Of a stretch of DNA of 64,000 nucleotides, positions 34,544 through 42,960 are shown piece by piece; position 1 is the stretch's first letter, and every line of letters begins with the position of its first letter. The position numbers were made by a program, and so were the translations under genes. The notes under the pieces are model-generated. The model was not told the origin of the DNA. It was given only the letters and a program-made list of their open reading frames with translations, and did not search any database. Origin of the DNA: Pseudomonas oryzae (GTDB lineage: Bacteria; Pseudomonadota; Gammaproteobacteria; Pseudomonadales; Pseudomonadaceae); the NCBI RefSeq assembly GCF_900104805.1, contig NZ_LT629751.1, forward strand, positions 806,001 to 870,000, in the 5' to 3' direction.

Positions 34544-35299
34544 ATGAGTGCTGTCAGCAAGGCCAATGCTGCTGGTTTCATCCGTCTGCGTCAGGAAGGA
34601 CGCACCGAGGAAGTGGTGCGCCGGCTGATCGAAGTGATCGATCTGGGTTTGCTTGCCGAAGGCGAGCAGCTGCCCAGCGAGAGTGAGCTGGCCATGCAGC
34701 TCGGCGTGGCCACCGTGACCCTGCGCGAAGCGCTGGCGGTGCTGCGTCAGCGTGGCCTGATCGAGACCCGCCGCGGCCGCAATGGCGGCAGCTTCATCTG
34801 CGCCCCGGTCGAGATGCCGGAGGACTTCCTGCTGCAGCGCCTCGAGGAGATGAGCGCGCTGGAGTTGCGCGATCTCGGCGACGAGATGATGGCCATCTCC
34901 GGCATGGCGGCACGTCTGGCCGCGCAGCGCTCCGCCCCGGAGCACCATGAGCGTCTGTTGCACTATGTCGAGGCGCTGGGCATGGCGAGCAGCCGTCTCG
35001 AGCGCCGGCGCGCCGATGCACGCTTCCATATCGAGATCGCGGTGGCAGCCCAGTCGGTTCGACTGACGCATGCGGAAATGCAGCTGCAGGCCGAACTGGG
35101 CGAACTGCTGTGGATCCAGGCGGACGGCGTTGCCGACGCCGCGGCCATTCAGCAGGAGCACCGCACCATTCTCGATGCCCTGGTGGCAGGCGATGCCAAC
35201 CTGGCCGGGGCGCTGGCCGAGGCGCACGTCGCCCGCGGTATCAAGCGGCTCGCCAACCTGCGATTGTCCTTGCTGGCTGCTGGCGACGAGAACGAGTGA
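34544..35299 (+). CDS. FadR-type GntR transcriptional regulator
   Basis: This 251-residue regulator has an N-terminal winged helix of the GntR family (about residues 20-90: LPSESELAMQLGVATVTLREAL is the recognition region, then RQRGLIETRRGRNGGSF). The all-helical FCD ligand domain (about 100-240) has the metal-binding pattern DARFHIEIAVAAQS near 165 and EHRTILDAL near 205. The ATG at 34544 has AGGTGA upstream. It is the only DNA-binding regulator in the amine region, so it is my best candidate to bind the shared palindrome. Its own promoter region (34407-34543) shows no copy. Members of this family usually repress amino-acid or organic-acid catabolism and are released by the substrate. Confidence 0.92.
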   Translation: MSAVSKANAAGFIRLRQEGRTEEVVRRLIEVIDLGLLAEGEQLPSESELAMQLGVATVTLREALAVLRQRGLIETRRGRNGGSFICAPVEMPEDFLLQRLEEMSALELRDLGDEMMAISGMAARLAAQRSAPEHHERLLHYVEALGMASSRLERRRADARFHIEIAVAAQSVRLTHAEMQLQAELGELLWIQADGVADAAAIQQEHRTILDALVAGDANLAGALAEAHVARGIKRLANLRLSLLAAGDENE

Positions 35300-35431
35300 T
35301 GGCATACGACTTGCAAAAAATCCGCAAAGGCTGCCTGCCGTGTAGTCGTGAGTAGCAGTTTCACGCTATCACTGGCGGCGCTCTTCGGAATAACAACAAG
35401 AAGAAACAAAGACCTTAGTGCGAGGTGCATC

Positions 35432-36184
35432 GTGTCGATCCAGCCCAATCTTCAACCCCTGCAGGCCTGTGCGCAGCGGATCAACGCTTCGATTGGTAAC
35501 GTTTTTGCCCAGCTGAACCAGCTCGTCGATGGGGTCTGCACCTTGTGGGAAGCTGCCGAGGCGGAGGGACGACAGCCATGTTCTCGCGACCTCGAAATAT
35601 TGCGTCCGAAGATCGATGCCCACCTCCTGGAGTCCCGTTCCTGCGCCTATGGCGCCGGCGTGGTGCTCGAGCCTGGCGTGCTGGCCGACCAGGAAATGTA
35701 TCTCGAGTGGCGCCGCCTCGTCGGTCAGCAGAAAACCGTGCCGCTGCGGCTCAACTTCAACCAGCGCAGCGAAAACTTCTACAACTATCTGGACATGCCC
35801 TGGTTCCGCGTGCCGCGCGAGACTGGCAGAAGCACGGTCGCCAGTCCCTACGTGGATCTGTATGGCTCCGACATGTACGTGATGACCTTCACCACGCCGA
35901 TCATCGTCGCTGGCCGGTTCATCGGCGTGGCTGGCGCCGATGTGCCCCTGCACAGCTTCGAGCGTGTATTGGCGCGTAGCCTGGTACGCCTCGAGCAGGA
36001 TGCGCTGGTGCTGTCCGCCGATGGTCGTGTGATCGCCTCCAACACCGCCGACTGGAGTGTCGGCGAGCTGGCCCGTGAGTTGCTGGCCAACGCAAACGGC
36101 ACTTGCTCGGTGCTGAAGCTGAGCGAGATGGCTACCTGGTCGCTGGTCTGCCTGCCGAGTTGCCGTCGCATGGCAGCTGCCTGA
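35432..36184 (+). CDS. Soluble Cache-domain (PDC sensor) protein
   Basis: This 250-residue protein begins at a GTG (35432) with GAGGT five bases upstream. The middle contains a dCache/PDC-like half with WFRVPRETGRSTVASPYVDL and YVMTFTTPIIVAGRFIGVAG, then ADVPLHSFERVL, the typical membrane-distal sensor core. VLSADGRVIASN near 200 is a second strand pair. No signal peptide, transmembrane helix or output domain exists, so it should be a soluble cytosolic ligand-binding protein. It lies 132 bp downstream of the GntR regulator on the same strand. Similar regulator plus Cache pairs occur beside amine or amino-acid genes. It may sense the inducer, but its target is unknown. Confidence 0.78.
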   Translation: MSIQPNLQPLQACAQRINASIGNVFAQLNQLVDGVCTLWEAAEAEGRQPCSRDLEILRPKIDAHLLESRSCAYGAGVVLEPGVLADQEMYLEWRRLVGQQKTVPLRLNFNQRSENFYNYLDMPWFRVPRETGRSTVASPYVDLYGSDMYVMTFTTPIIVAGRFIGVAGADVPLHSFERVLARSLVRLEQDALVLSADGRVIASNTADWSVGELARELLANANGTCSVLKLSEMATWSLVCLPSCRRMAAA

Positions 36185-36865
36185 GCAATTGCCCTTAATG
36201 CCGGCGTCCTGTGGGGGACGCCGGTTGCCTCGTCATTCGCTGCCGCGGGCATGATCATCGCAGGAGGAGGCGAACGCCAGCCTGCAGCGCACGACCTCGT
36301 CTGAATGATGGCCGGATGCCCATCGTCAATAACCGATGCGAGAGCCTGGTGCGCCCGGTCTGGAGCGCTCGAGCTGGCGTTTGCCGGAGGGCGATGCGTC
36401 CCGGCGCTGGAGGGATCAGTGGCTCGTGCCAAAGTCTGCGAGCAGTTGCAGTATCCACTGCGGGGCCAGGCGGGAAAAGCTGGGGCAGGTGCTCGGCAGA
36501 ATGCTTGTCATGGCAACCTCCACTCGGTAAGGGGCTGGAATGCGCGTCGAGTGCTCATTCTCAAGCTGTATAGATATAAAATATGAAAGTATATTTTATG
36601 TCAAGGAGGGCTGCCCCAAGATGCACCCGATGGACTGTTGCGGTAGAGCTTGCTCAGGTCCGATCACACCCGATTCCAACCTGTCTAGGACTGCTTTGGT
36701 GAGCAGGTCTTCAATCATGGTTGTCCTTCTGGCGGTTCTTGCAGTCCTGTGAGGTTGGAGCAGCCGGATCCGGCTAGATTGCGCTCGATGGCGGACGCGG
36801 CGTTCAGGCAGGGTAACCAGCCAGTCACCGCCTGAAGTCCCTCCACCGCATGCGCGACACGGCCG
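36185..36865. other. Degraded stretch without a supportable gene
   Basis: I see no convincing full gene in 681 bp. There is a hairpin without T-run (36201-36209 with 36216-36224) after the Cache gene. On the minus strand, a 31-codon ORF (36416-36511, MTSILPSTCPSFSRLAPQWI and 11 more residues) has a GGAGG site and lies 65 bp downstream of the promoter and palindrome at 36576-36604. It could be the head of a lost gene. A 40-codon minus ORF (36596-36718, MIEDLLTKAVLDRLESGVIG first) also has an AAGGAC site, and I do not recognise it. The mixture of good signals and no gene looks like a deletion scar. Confidence 0.4.
36576..36604 (-). promoter_or_regulatory. Orphan promoter with regulon palindrome, site E
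   Basis: On the minus strand TTGACA (36599-36604) and TTTTAT (36576-36581) are spaced by 17 bp. The palindrome copy AAAATATGAAAGTATATTTT (plus 36578-36597, arms 7 of 8) sits in the spacer as in sites B and D. It points towards 36511, where only a 31-codon ORF remains. Confidence 0.5.
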
Positions 36866-37045
36866 TCAGAGCAGCATGGCCGGCAAGCCGTGCTGTGGCG
36901 GGATCAGGCAACCTTCGGCAGATGGCGCTGCGCTACAGGCCTCGGCCGGCTGGCTGCCCAGGCGGCTTTCATAGTTGCCGCCGAAAACCATCACCAGGCT
37001 GACGACCAGCGCGCCGGCCAGCCAGACATAGCCATCGATGCTCAT
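36866..37045 (-). CDS. Small single-span membrane protein
   Basis: This 59-residue ORF starts MSIDGYVWLAGALVVSLVMVF, a single hydrophobic helix (about residues 7-22), followed by a polar tail with two cysteines (EACSAAPSAEGCLIPP). A GAGGAG ribosome site lies eight bases before the ATG (37043-37045). I know no family. No terminator or promoter was identified. It is divergent from the FAD dehydrogenase gene, 381 bp away, and that spacer (37046-37426) holds no gene that I can support. The good ribosome site and coherent membrane helix make it plausible, but it could be a chance ORF. Confidence 0.45.
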   Translation of the reverse strand: MSIDGYVWLAGALVVSLVMVFGGNYESRLGSQPAEACSAAPSAEGCLIPPQHGLPAMLL

Positions 37046-37426
37046 GACACGACTCCTCTGTCTGCTCTTGTTGTTGGCGGAGGCTGTGCGGTCCGTGCGC
37101 TTGCAGGCGGCGCCATTGGCGGTGCGTCGGAGTCCTGCGTGGTCTTGCGACACGGTTCCTGTCATGGCTCAGCTTAGCCCGCACCCGGCGGTGGTTGTAT
37201 TCAGGAAAACCGAATGATCCGTTCGCTTTAACCGGACCGTGGTAGGCTCGCTTTTGGCTTCCCTCGGCTGCTTCATGGCGTGCGCGGCAGTAATCGAGAC
37301 CGGGAACGCGGCATCCACCATCTTGCAACTTAACTGAACAACCCCTTCGCCCCGGCTGCCTGTCATCCCCGCCGTCCCCTGCAAATAATCCGGCCCAAAA
37401 GGTCAGCGGATTCGAGGAAGGGGACC

Positions 37427-38887
37427 ATGCAGGATTTCGATGTCATAGTGATCGGCGGGGGCAACGCGGGGCTGTGTGCGGCGCTTTCGGCCCGCGAGCA
37501 GGGCGCGCGGGTGGCGCTGCTGGAGCGCGCCCCGGAGGAGATGCGCGGTGGCAACTCGGCGCACACCGGCGGCGCCTTCCGCGTCGCCTATCGCGGGGTG
37601 GACGACCTGCGCCAGCTGATGCCCGACCTGCTCGACAGCGAGATCGAGAGCAGCGACTTCGGCAGCTACACCCAGGACGACTTCTACGGCGAGCTGGCCG
37701 CGCAGAGCCAGTACCGCGCCGACCCGGAAGTGCTCGACACCGTGGTCAGCCAGAGCCTCGATACCCTGGGCTGGATGACCCGCCAGGGCGTGCGCTTCAT
37801 GCCGATCTACGGCCGCCAGGCGTTCAAGGTCGACGGCAAGTACAAGTTCTGGGGTGGCCTCACCGTTGAGGTGTCCGGCGGCGGCCTGGGCCTGGTCGAG
37901 GCGCTGATGCGCCGCGCCGAGCTCAGTGGCGTCGAGCTGCACTACGCCTGCCGCGCGCAGCGAATCGGCCGCGCCGACGGCCGCTGGCAGGTCGAGTGCG
38001 CCGACGGCCGGCGCTTTTCCGCCGCCGGGCTGATCCTCGCCACCGGCGGTTTCCACGCCAACCTCGAATGGCGCGCCAAGTACCTGGGGCCGGGCTGGGA
38101 TCTGGCCAAGGTGCGCGGCTCGCGCTTCAACACCGGCGACGGCATCCGCATGGCCATGGACGTCGGCGCGGTGGCCCACGGCAACTGGTCGGGCTGCCAC
38201 GCGGTGTTCTACGACGTCAACGCCCCCGAGCTGGGCGATCTCGACCTGCTCAACATGCAGAAGAACTACTTCCACCTCGGCGTGGTGGTCAACGCCGACG
38301 GCAAGCGCTTCGTCGACGAGGGCCTGGATTTTCGCAACTACACCTACTCGGGGATGGGCGCCAAGGTCCTGCAGCAGCCGGGCGGCGTCGCCTGGCAGCT
38401 GTTCGACCAGCACAGCGAGCACCTGCTGCCCGACGAATACCGCGTCCGCCACGCCACCCGCATCCAGGCCGACAGCCTCGAGGAACTGGCCGGCAAGCTC
38501 GAAGGCGTCAACGTCAACGCGCTGCTCGACACCCTCAGGGAATACAACGCCGCCGTGCGCCGCGAGGTGCCGTTCAACCCGGCGGTGCGCGACGGCCGCT
38601 CGACCCAGGGTCTGGCGATTCCCAAGTCGAACTGGGCCAACCCGCTGGAGCGCGGCCCCTTCGTCGCCTACGCGGTGACCTGCGGTATCACCTTCACCTT
38701 CGGCGGCCTCAAGGTGAACAGCGGGGCGCAGGTGATCGACGAGGACGGCCAGCCGATCCCCGGCCTGTACGCCGCCGGCGAGCTGGTCGGCAACCTCTAC
38801 TACGTCAAGTACGCCGGCGGCGCCGGCCTCACCTCGGGTTCGGTGCTCGGCCGCATCGCCGGCGCCGCGGCCGCTGCCCAACGCTAA
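37427..38887 (+). CDS. FAD-dependent dehydrogenase, TcuA-like (copy 1)
   Basis: This 486-residue flavoprotein of the fumarate reductase/3-ketosteroid dehydrogenase superfamily has the FAD motif DVIVIGGGNAGLCAALSAREQG at the N-terminus and the RGGNSAHTGGAFR segment near 40. LILATGGFHANLEW near 205 is the second FAD region, and the end GLYAAGELVGNLYYVKYAGG closes the FAD site. The text is closest to tricarballylate dehydrogenase TcuA as I recall. A GAGGAAGGGG site precedes the ATG. It begins a five-gene run with a racemase-fold protein, a second FAD dehydrogenase and EtfB/EtfA, so it probably abstracts two electrons from a cyclic or acidic substrate and passes them to Etf. The real substrate is not known. 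Confidence 0.85.
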   Translation: MQDFDVIVIGGGNAGLCAALSAREQGARVALLERAPEEMRGGNSAHTGGAFRVAYRGVDDLRQLMPDLLDSEIESSDFGSYTQDDFYGELAAQSQYRADPEVLDTVVSQSLDTLGWMTRQGVRFMPIYGRQAFKVDGKYKFWGGLTVEVSGGGLGLVEALMRRAELSGVELHYACRAQRIGRADGRWQVECADGRRFSAAGLILATGGFHANLEWRAKYLGPGWDLAKVRGSRFNTGDGIRMAMDVGAVAHGNWSGCHAVFYDVNAPELGDLDLLNMQKNYFHLGVVVNADGKRFVDEGLDFRNYTYSGMGAKVLQQPGGVAWQLFDQHSEHLLPDEYRVRHATRIQADSLEELAGKLEGVNVNALLDTLREYNAAVRREVPFNPAVRDGRSTQGLAIPKSNWANPLERGPFVAYAVTCGITFTFGGLKVNSGAQVIDEDGQPIPGLYAAGELVGNLYYVKYAGGAGLTSGSVLGRIAGAAAAAQR

Positions 38888-38898
38888 AAGGACATCCC

Positions 38899-39717
38899 AT
38901 GACCATCCGCATCTGGCACCAGAGCTTCACCGTGCTCAGCGACCTCGGCGCCTACGACGCCGCCCTGCGCGCCCACTTCAGGAAGGTCGCCCGGCCTGAC
39001 ACGGTGATCGACATGCACGGCATGCAGCCGGGCACCTACCGCACCAATTACCCGGGCGACGACATCAAGTACGCCGCCATCCAGTACCTGCACGGCCTGC
39101 AGTTCATTGCCGCCGGCCTCAACGCCGAGCAGCAGGGCTACGACGCCTACGCCATCAGCACCCTGCCGGAGCCGGCGCTGCGCGAGATCCGCAGCCTGCT
39201 CGGCATTCCGGTGGTCGGCTACGGCGAGGCGGCGATGCTCACCGCCTGCACCCTCGGCCGCCGGTTCGGCGTCCTGGTGTTCATCGACGAGCTGGCCGAA
39301 CTGGTCACCGACAACGCCCAGCGCCACGGCCTCGGCCAGCGCCTGGCCGGAGTGCGCCACGTCGGCTTCCGCTTCGCCGACGTGCTGGCCGCGTTCAGCG
39401 ATCCGGCCTCCCTGATCGACCGCTTCCGCACCGCCGCCCGCGCGCTGATCGCCGCCGGCGCCGAGGTGATCATCCCCGGCGAGGCGCCGCTCAACGTGCT
39501 GCTCGCCACCCACGGCATCAGCGAGGTGGACGGCGTGCCGGTGCTCGACTCGCTCGGCGCCTGGATCAAGCAGGCCGAATCGATGGTCGACCTGCAGCGC
39601 GCCAACGGCACCCGCACCTGCAACCGCGGCTACTTCTCCGCCCAGCCCGACCCCGAGCGGGTGCGCGAGATCTTCGCCTTCTATGGCCTGGGCCAGCGTT
39701 TTCTCGAGCCGCGCTGA
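38899..39717 (+). CDS. Asp/Glu/hydantoin racemase-fold protein lacking both catalytic cysteines
   Basis: This 272-residue protein has the two-domain racemase fold. The first active-site loop reads YDAYAISTLPEPALREIRSL followed by GIPVVGYGEAAML. Where hydantoin racemases have an ACFGDPG-like cysteine, this has ST. The second loop reads GAEVIIPGEAPLNVLLATHG, with Glu where the family has GC. Both catalytic cysteines are thus missing, so a two-base racemisation is unlikely. Related decarboxylases and isomerases of this fold use one cysteine, so even these do not fit. The ATG at 38899 has AAAGGAC upstream. It sits 11 bp after the first FAD dehydrogenase gene and 12 bp before the second. Function unknown; the fold call is fairly safe. 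Confidence 0.78.
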   Translation: MTIRIWHQSFTVLSDLGAYDAALRAHFRKVARPDTVIDMHGMQPGTYRTNYPGDDIKYAAIQYLHGLQFIAAGLNAEQQGYDAYAISTLPEPALREIRSLLGIPVVGYGEAAMLTACTLGRRFGVLVFIDELAELVTDNAQRHGLGQRLAGVRHVGFRFADVLAAFSDPASLIDRFRTAARALIAAGAEVIIPGEAPLNVLLATHGISEVDGVPVLDSLGAWIKQAESMVDLQRANGTRTCNRGYFSAQPDPERVREIFAFYGLGQRFLEPR

Positions 39718-39729
39718 GGAGTGACGAAC

Positions 39730-41103
39730 ATGAGCGAGATCCTGAATACCCAACTGCTGGTGATCGGCGGCGGCCTGGCCGGCTTCGCCGCCGCCCTGAG
39801 CGCCGCCGAGGCGGGCGTCGACGTGCTGCTGCTGGAGAAGACCGCCGCCACCGGCGGCAGTTCGGCGATGAGCGGCGGCTGCCTGGCCTTCGCCGGCACC
39901 GACCTGCAGCGCGAGCGCGGCATCGAGGACTCCTCCGCGCTGCTCCATCGCGACCTGATCGAGGTCGGCAAGGGCGAGTGCGACGAGGCGCTGGTGCGCG
40001 CCTACGCCGATAATCAGCTGGCCACCTACGAATGGCTCAAGGCCCACGGCGTGGCGTTCCAGCCGGTGATCGAGACCGCCTCCGGGCAGTCGGTGCCGCG
40101 CGTGCACAACGTCGACCCGGCCGACATGGTGCGCCAGCTGGAGCTGGCCGCCCTCAAGACCGGCAAGGTCGAGGTGCTGCGCAACACCCGCGCCCGCCGC
40201 CTGCTGCGCAGCGCCGCCGGGCGGGTGATCGGCGCCAGCGCCGAGCGTGACGGCCAACTGCTGGAGATCCGCGCCACGCGCGGGGTGATCCTCGCCTGCG
40301 GCGGCTTCGTCCACGACCGCGAGCTGATCCACCGCTTCGCCCCGCTGTACGACAACGCCGTGTTCATCGGCGGCGAGGGCAACGAAGGCGACGGCCTGCG
40401 CATGGCCTGGGCGCTGGGCGCTGACCTGCGCGACATGGTCCACATCAAGGGCACCTTCGGCAAACACCCGATGGACGAGAACAACCACCACGCCTGCCTG
40501 GCCGTGTACAAGGGCGCCATCGCGGTCAACCAGGAGGGCCGCCGCTACGTCGACGAGTCGCTGTCCTACAAGCTGCTCGGCGACGCCTGCATGCAGCAGT
40601 CCTACGGCGTGACCTACCAGATCCTCGACCGCGACATCATGGAAAGCGGCGACGACCGCGTGCGCATCCTCGACTTCGAGCGCCGCCTGGAGGAAGGCCT
40701 GTTCGTCGAGGCCGACAGCCTGGAGCAGCTCGCCAGGCTGCTGGAGCTGCCGGTCGACGACTTCCTCGCCGAGGTGGCCGCCTACAACGCCGCGGTCGAG
40801 GCGGGCGAGACCCCGGCCTTCGGCCGCCGCCACCTGGTCCACCAGCACGGCGCGCTGCGCACCATCGCCCGCCTGCCGTTCTACGCCTACCCGTCCACCG
40901 CCGCGGTGTTCGGCACCTACTGCGGCGTCAAGGTGGATGCGCAGATGCGCGTGCACGACGTGTTCGGCGCGCCCATCGACGGCCTGCTGGCCGCCGGCGA
41001 GATGGTCGGCGGGCTGCACGGCGCCGCCTACATGACCGGCTCGGCGCTGGGCAAGGCGGCGATCTTCGGCCGTCTGGCCGCCGCCACCGCTTGCCACGGC
41101 TGA
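39730..41103 (+). CDS. FAD-dependent dehydrogenase, fumarate reductase/KstD superfamily (copy 2)
   Basis: This 457-residue flavoprotein has the N-terminal FAD motif LLVIGGGLAGFAAALSAAEAG and TGGSSAMSGGCLAFAG near 45. The second segment is GVILACGGFVHDRELIHRF near 190, followed by substrate-domain text VNQEGRRYVDESLSYKLLGD near 265 and the C-terminal GLLAAGEMVGGLHGAAYMTGSAL. It has no heme-binding CxxCH, so it is a one-domain soluble enzyme. The ATG at 39730 sits behind GAGGAG at 39716-39721; a GTG at 39721 is less likely. It is in one run with copy 1 and the Etf genes, suggesting two successive dehydrogenations. Confidence 0.86.
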   Translation: MSEILNTQLLVIGGGLAGFAAALSAAEAGVDVLLLEKTAATGGSSAMSGGCLAFAGTDLQRERGIEDSSALLHRDLIEVGKGECDEALVRAYADNQLATYEWLKAHGVAFQPVIETASGQSVPRVHNVDPADMVRQLELAALKTGKVEVLRNTRARRLLRSAAGRVIGASAERDGQLLEIRATRGVILACGGFVHDRELIHRFAPLYDNAVFIGGEGNEGDGLRMAWALGADLRDMVHIKGTFGKHPMDENNHHACLAVYKGAIAVNQEGRRYVDESLSYKLLGDACMQQSYGVTYQILDRDIMESGDDRVRILDFERRLEEGLFVEADSLEQLARLLELPVDDFLAEVAAYNAAVEAGETPAFGRRHLVHQHGALRTIARLPFYAYPSTAAVFGTYCGVKVDAQMRVHDVFGAPIDGLLAAGEMVGGLHGAAYMTGSALGKAAIFGRLAAATACHG

Positions 41104-41117
41104 AGGGGGAAGGGCCG

Positions 41118-41909
41118 ATGAACATCCTGGTACTGCTGGCCGGCGTGGCCGACAACCGCTACCCGCTGCACGACATCCGCATCGACGCCGCCGGGCTGAT
41201 CGAGGAGAGCGGCCAGTCGCGCCGCCAGCTCGGCCCGTTCGACGAGGGCGCCCTGGAGCTGGCGCTCAAGCTGCGCGATGCCCGCGAGGACTGCCGCATC
41301 GAGGTGCTGGTGCTCGGCGGCAGCAACAACGACAACCTGCTGCGCAGCGTCGCCGCCTTCAAGCCCGACCGCCTGCGCCTGCTCGACCTGCAGCCGTGCC
41401 GGCCCTGGGACGCGCGCCTGAGCGCCGCGCAGATCGCCGGGCTGATCGGCGAGGAAGGCACACCCGACCTGCTGCTGATCGGCCGCGAGTTCGGCGACCT
41501 CGACGAGGGCAGCCTGCCGGTGCTGCTCGCCGCGCGCCTCGGCCTGCCGCTGTTCGCCCTGGCCCAGTACGCCGAATGGCAGGACGGCCGCGTGCGCCTG
41601 CTGCGCGAGCGCGGCATCCGTCAGCAGTGGCATGCCGTCGCCGGCCCGCTGCTGGCCACGGTGACCAACGACCGGCGCAACAAGCTGCGCCACCCGCTGA
41701 TGAAGAACGTGATGCTGGCCAAGAAGATGACCTTCGACAGCGTGACCGCCAGCGCGGCGGAGGACAGCAGCGTCCTGCTCGACAACCTGGCGCCGGCCCG
41801 CGAAGTGCAGCGCGGCGGCCAGTGCCGGCTGCTCGATGGCGACGTGTCGAGCCAGGCCCGCGCGCTGGCCGGCTACCTGCGTGGCGAAACAGAGGAGAAT
41901 GCGGCATGA
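41118..41909 (+). CDS. Electron transfer flavoprotein beta subunit-like
   Basis: This 263-residue EtfB-type protein has GPFDEGALELALKLRDA near residue 40, the EtfB signature area KPDRLRLLDL, and LIGREFGDLDEGSLPVLLAARLGLP near 120. It also carries the characteristic KNVMLAKKMTFDSV segment near 205. It is shorter in its N-terminal AMP-binding part than general EtfB and is clearly a paralogue devoted to this pathway. The start has a strong GGGGGAAGGG site. Its stop overlaps the EtfA start (ATGA at 41906-41909). Together with EtfA it should take electrons from the FAD dehydrogenases of this run and pass them to Etf-ubiquinone oxidoreductase, encoded elsewhere. Confidence 0.85.
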   Translation: MNILVLLAGVADNRYPLHDIRIDAAGLIEESGQSRRQLGPFDEGALELALKLRDAREDCRIEVLVLGGSNNDNLLRSVAAFKPDRLRLLDLQPCRPWDARLSAAQIAGLIGEEGTPDLLLIGREFGDLDEGSLPVLLAARLGLPLFALAQYAEWQDGRVRLLRERGIRQQWHAVAGPLLATVTNDRRNKLRHPLMKNVMLAKKMTFDSVTASAAEDSSVLLDNLAPAREVQRGGQCRLLDGDVSSQARALAGYLRGETEENAA

Positions 41910-42904
41910 GCGCACCACTTAAGACACGCGAGATTCTGGCCCTGATCCCCCTGGCCTGGGGCGAGGACGCCCTCGACATGACCCTCGGCGCCGCCCAGCG
42001 GGTGGCCGCCGACGCCGGCCTCGGCTTCGCCGCGCTGCTGCTTGGCAGCGCCGGCAGCGAGGAGGGCGCCCGCCGCGCGGCCGCCGCCGGCGCCGCGCGC
42101 ATCTGCCTGGCTGCGCATGCCAGCCTGGCGCTCGACGCCGAACCCTCCGCCCTGGCGCTGGCCGGCGCCGACGCGGTGCGCCAGCAGCCCGAAGCCGCGC
42201 AGCGCCTGCTGCTGGTGCCGCCGGGCGCCGACGGGGAGGAACTGGCCGCCCACTTGGCGGCAGAGCTGGATGCTCAGCCCCTCGGCCGCTGCAGCGCCCT
42301 GCGCTGGACTGCCGACGGTCTTGAGGCCGAACGCGCCACCTGGGGCGGCCGCCTGCGTCTGGGCATGACCCTCGCCAGCGGCAGCGCCGTCGCCTGCCTG
42401 CGCCTGGGCAAGGCCGAAGCGGTCGCCAGCTCCGAGCCGCCGTGCGAGCGCCTGGAACTGGCTACCCTCCTGCCCGCGCCGCTGGCGGTGGAGGAGAGCA
42501 CCAGCGGCCAGCGCCTGCCGCCGGTGGAGAGCGCGCGCATCGTGGTTTCAGGTGGCCGCGGGGTCAACGAACAGGGCTTCGCCCTGCTCGAGGAGCTGGC
42601 CGAACGCCTGGACGGCAGCCTCGGCGGCAGCCTGCCGGCGGTCGACGCCGGCATGGTGCCGGTGGTGCGCCAGGTCGGCGTGTCCGGCAAGTTCGTCAGC
42701 CCGGACATCTACCTCGCCGTCGGCATCTCCGGCACCCCGCAGCACCTCGCCGGCATCAGCCCGGACACCCGCATCGTCGCCATCAACAAGGACCCGGCGG
42801 CGGACATCTTCAAGGTCGCCAGCGTCGGCGTGGTGGGGGATTGGGAGCAGGTGTTGCCGGAGTTGTTGAGGGTGGTGGGGGAGGGGCGAGCAGCCGCGTC
42901 ATGA
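41906..42904 (+). CDS. Electron transfer flavoprotein alpha subunit-like
   Basis: This 332-residue EtfA-type protein has a divergent N-terminal domain. The C-terminal FAD domain is canonical: VVSGGRGVNEQGFALLEEL near 215, GGSLPAVDAGMVPVVRQVG near 240, GKFVSPDIYLAVGISGTPQH near 260, and IVAINKDPAADIFKVASVGV near 292. Translational overlap with EtfB shows co-production. It ends the plus-strand run. A hairpin (42922-42929 with 42934-42941, no T-run) follows, and 57 bp later the sequence changes abruptly to lower GC at the end of the convergent helicase gene. Full-length and intact. Confidence 0.87.
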   Translation: MSAPLKTREILALIPLAWGEDALDMTLGAAQRVAADAGLGFAALLLGSAGSEEGARRAAAAGAARICLAAHASLALDAEPSALALAGADAVRQQPEAAQRLLLVPPGADGEELAAHLAAELDAQPLGRCSALRWTADGLEAERATWGGRLRLGMTLASGSAVACLRLGKAEAVASSEPPCERLELATLLPAPLAVEESTSGQRLPPVESARIVVSGGRGVNEQGFALLEELAERLDGSLGGSLPAVDAGMVPVVRQVGVSGKFVSPDIYLAVGISGTPQHLAGISPDTRIVAINKDPAADIFKVASVGVVGDWEQVLPELLRVVGEGRAAAS

Positions 42905-42960
42905 GGCTTGAGGTGTTGGTGGGGACGCCAGGAGGCGTCCCGAGGGTGATTCACCTAGAA

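Noticed and set aside
36201-36224. Terminator after the Cache gene
   Set aside because: The 9-bp stem is good, but TTGCC follows instead of a T-run, so it is recorded only as a hairpin within the gene-poor region.
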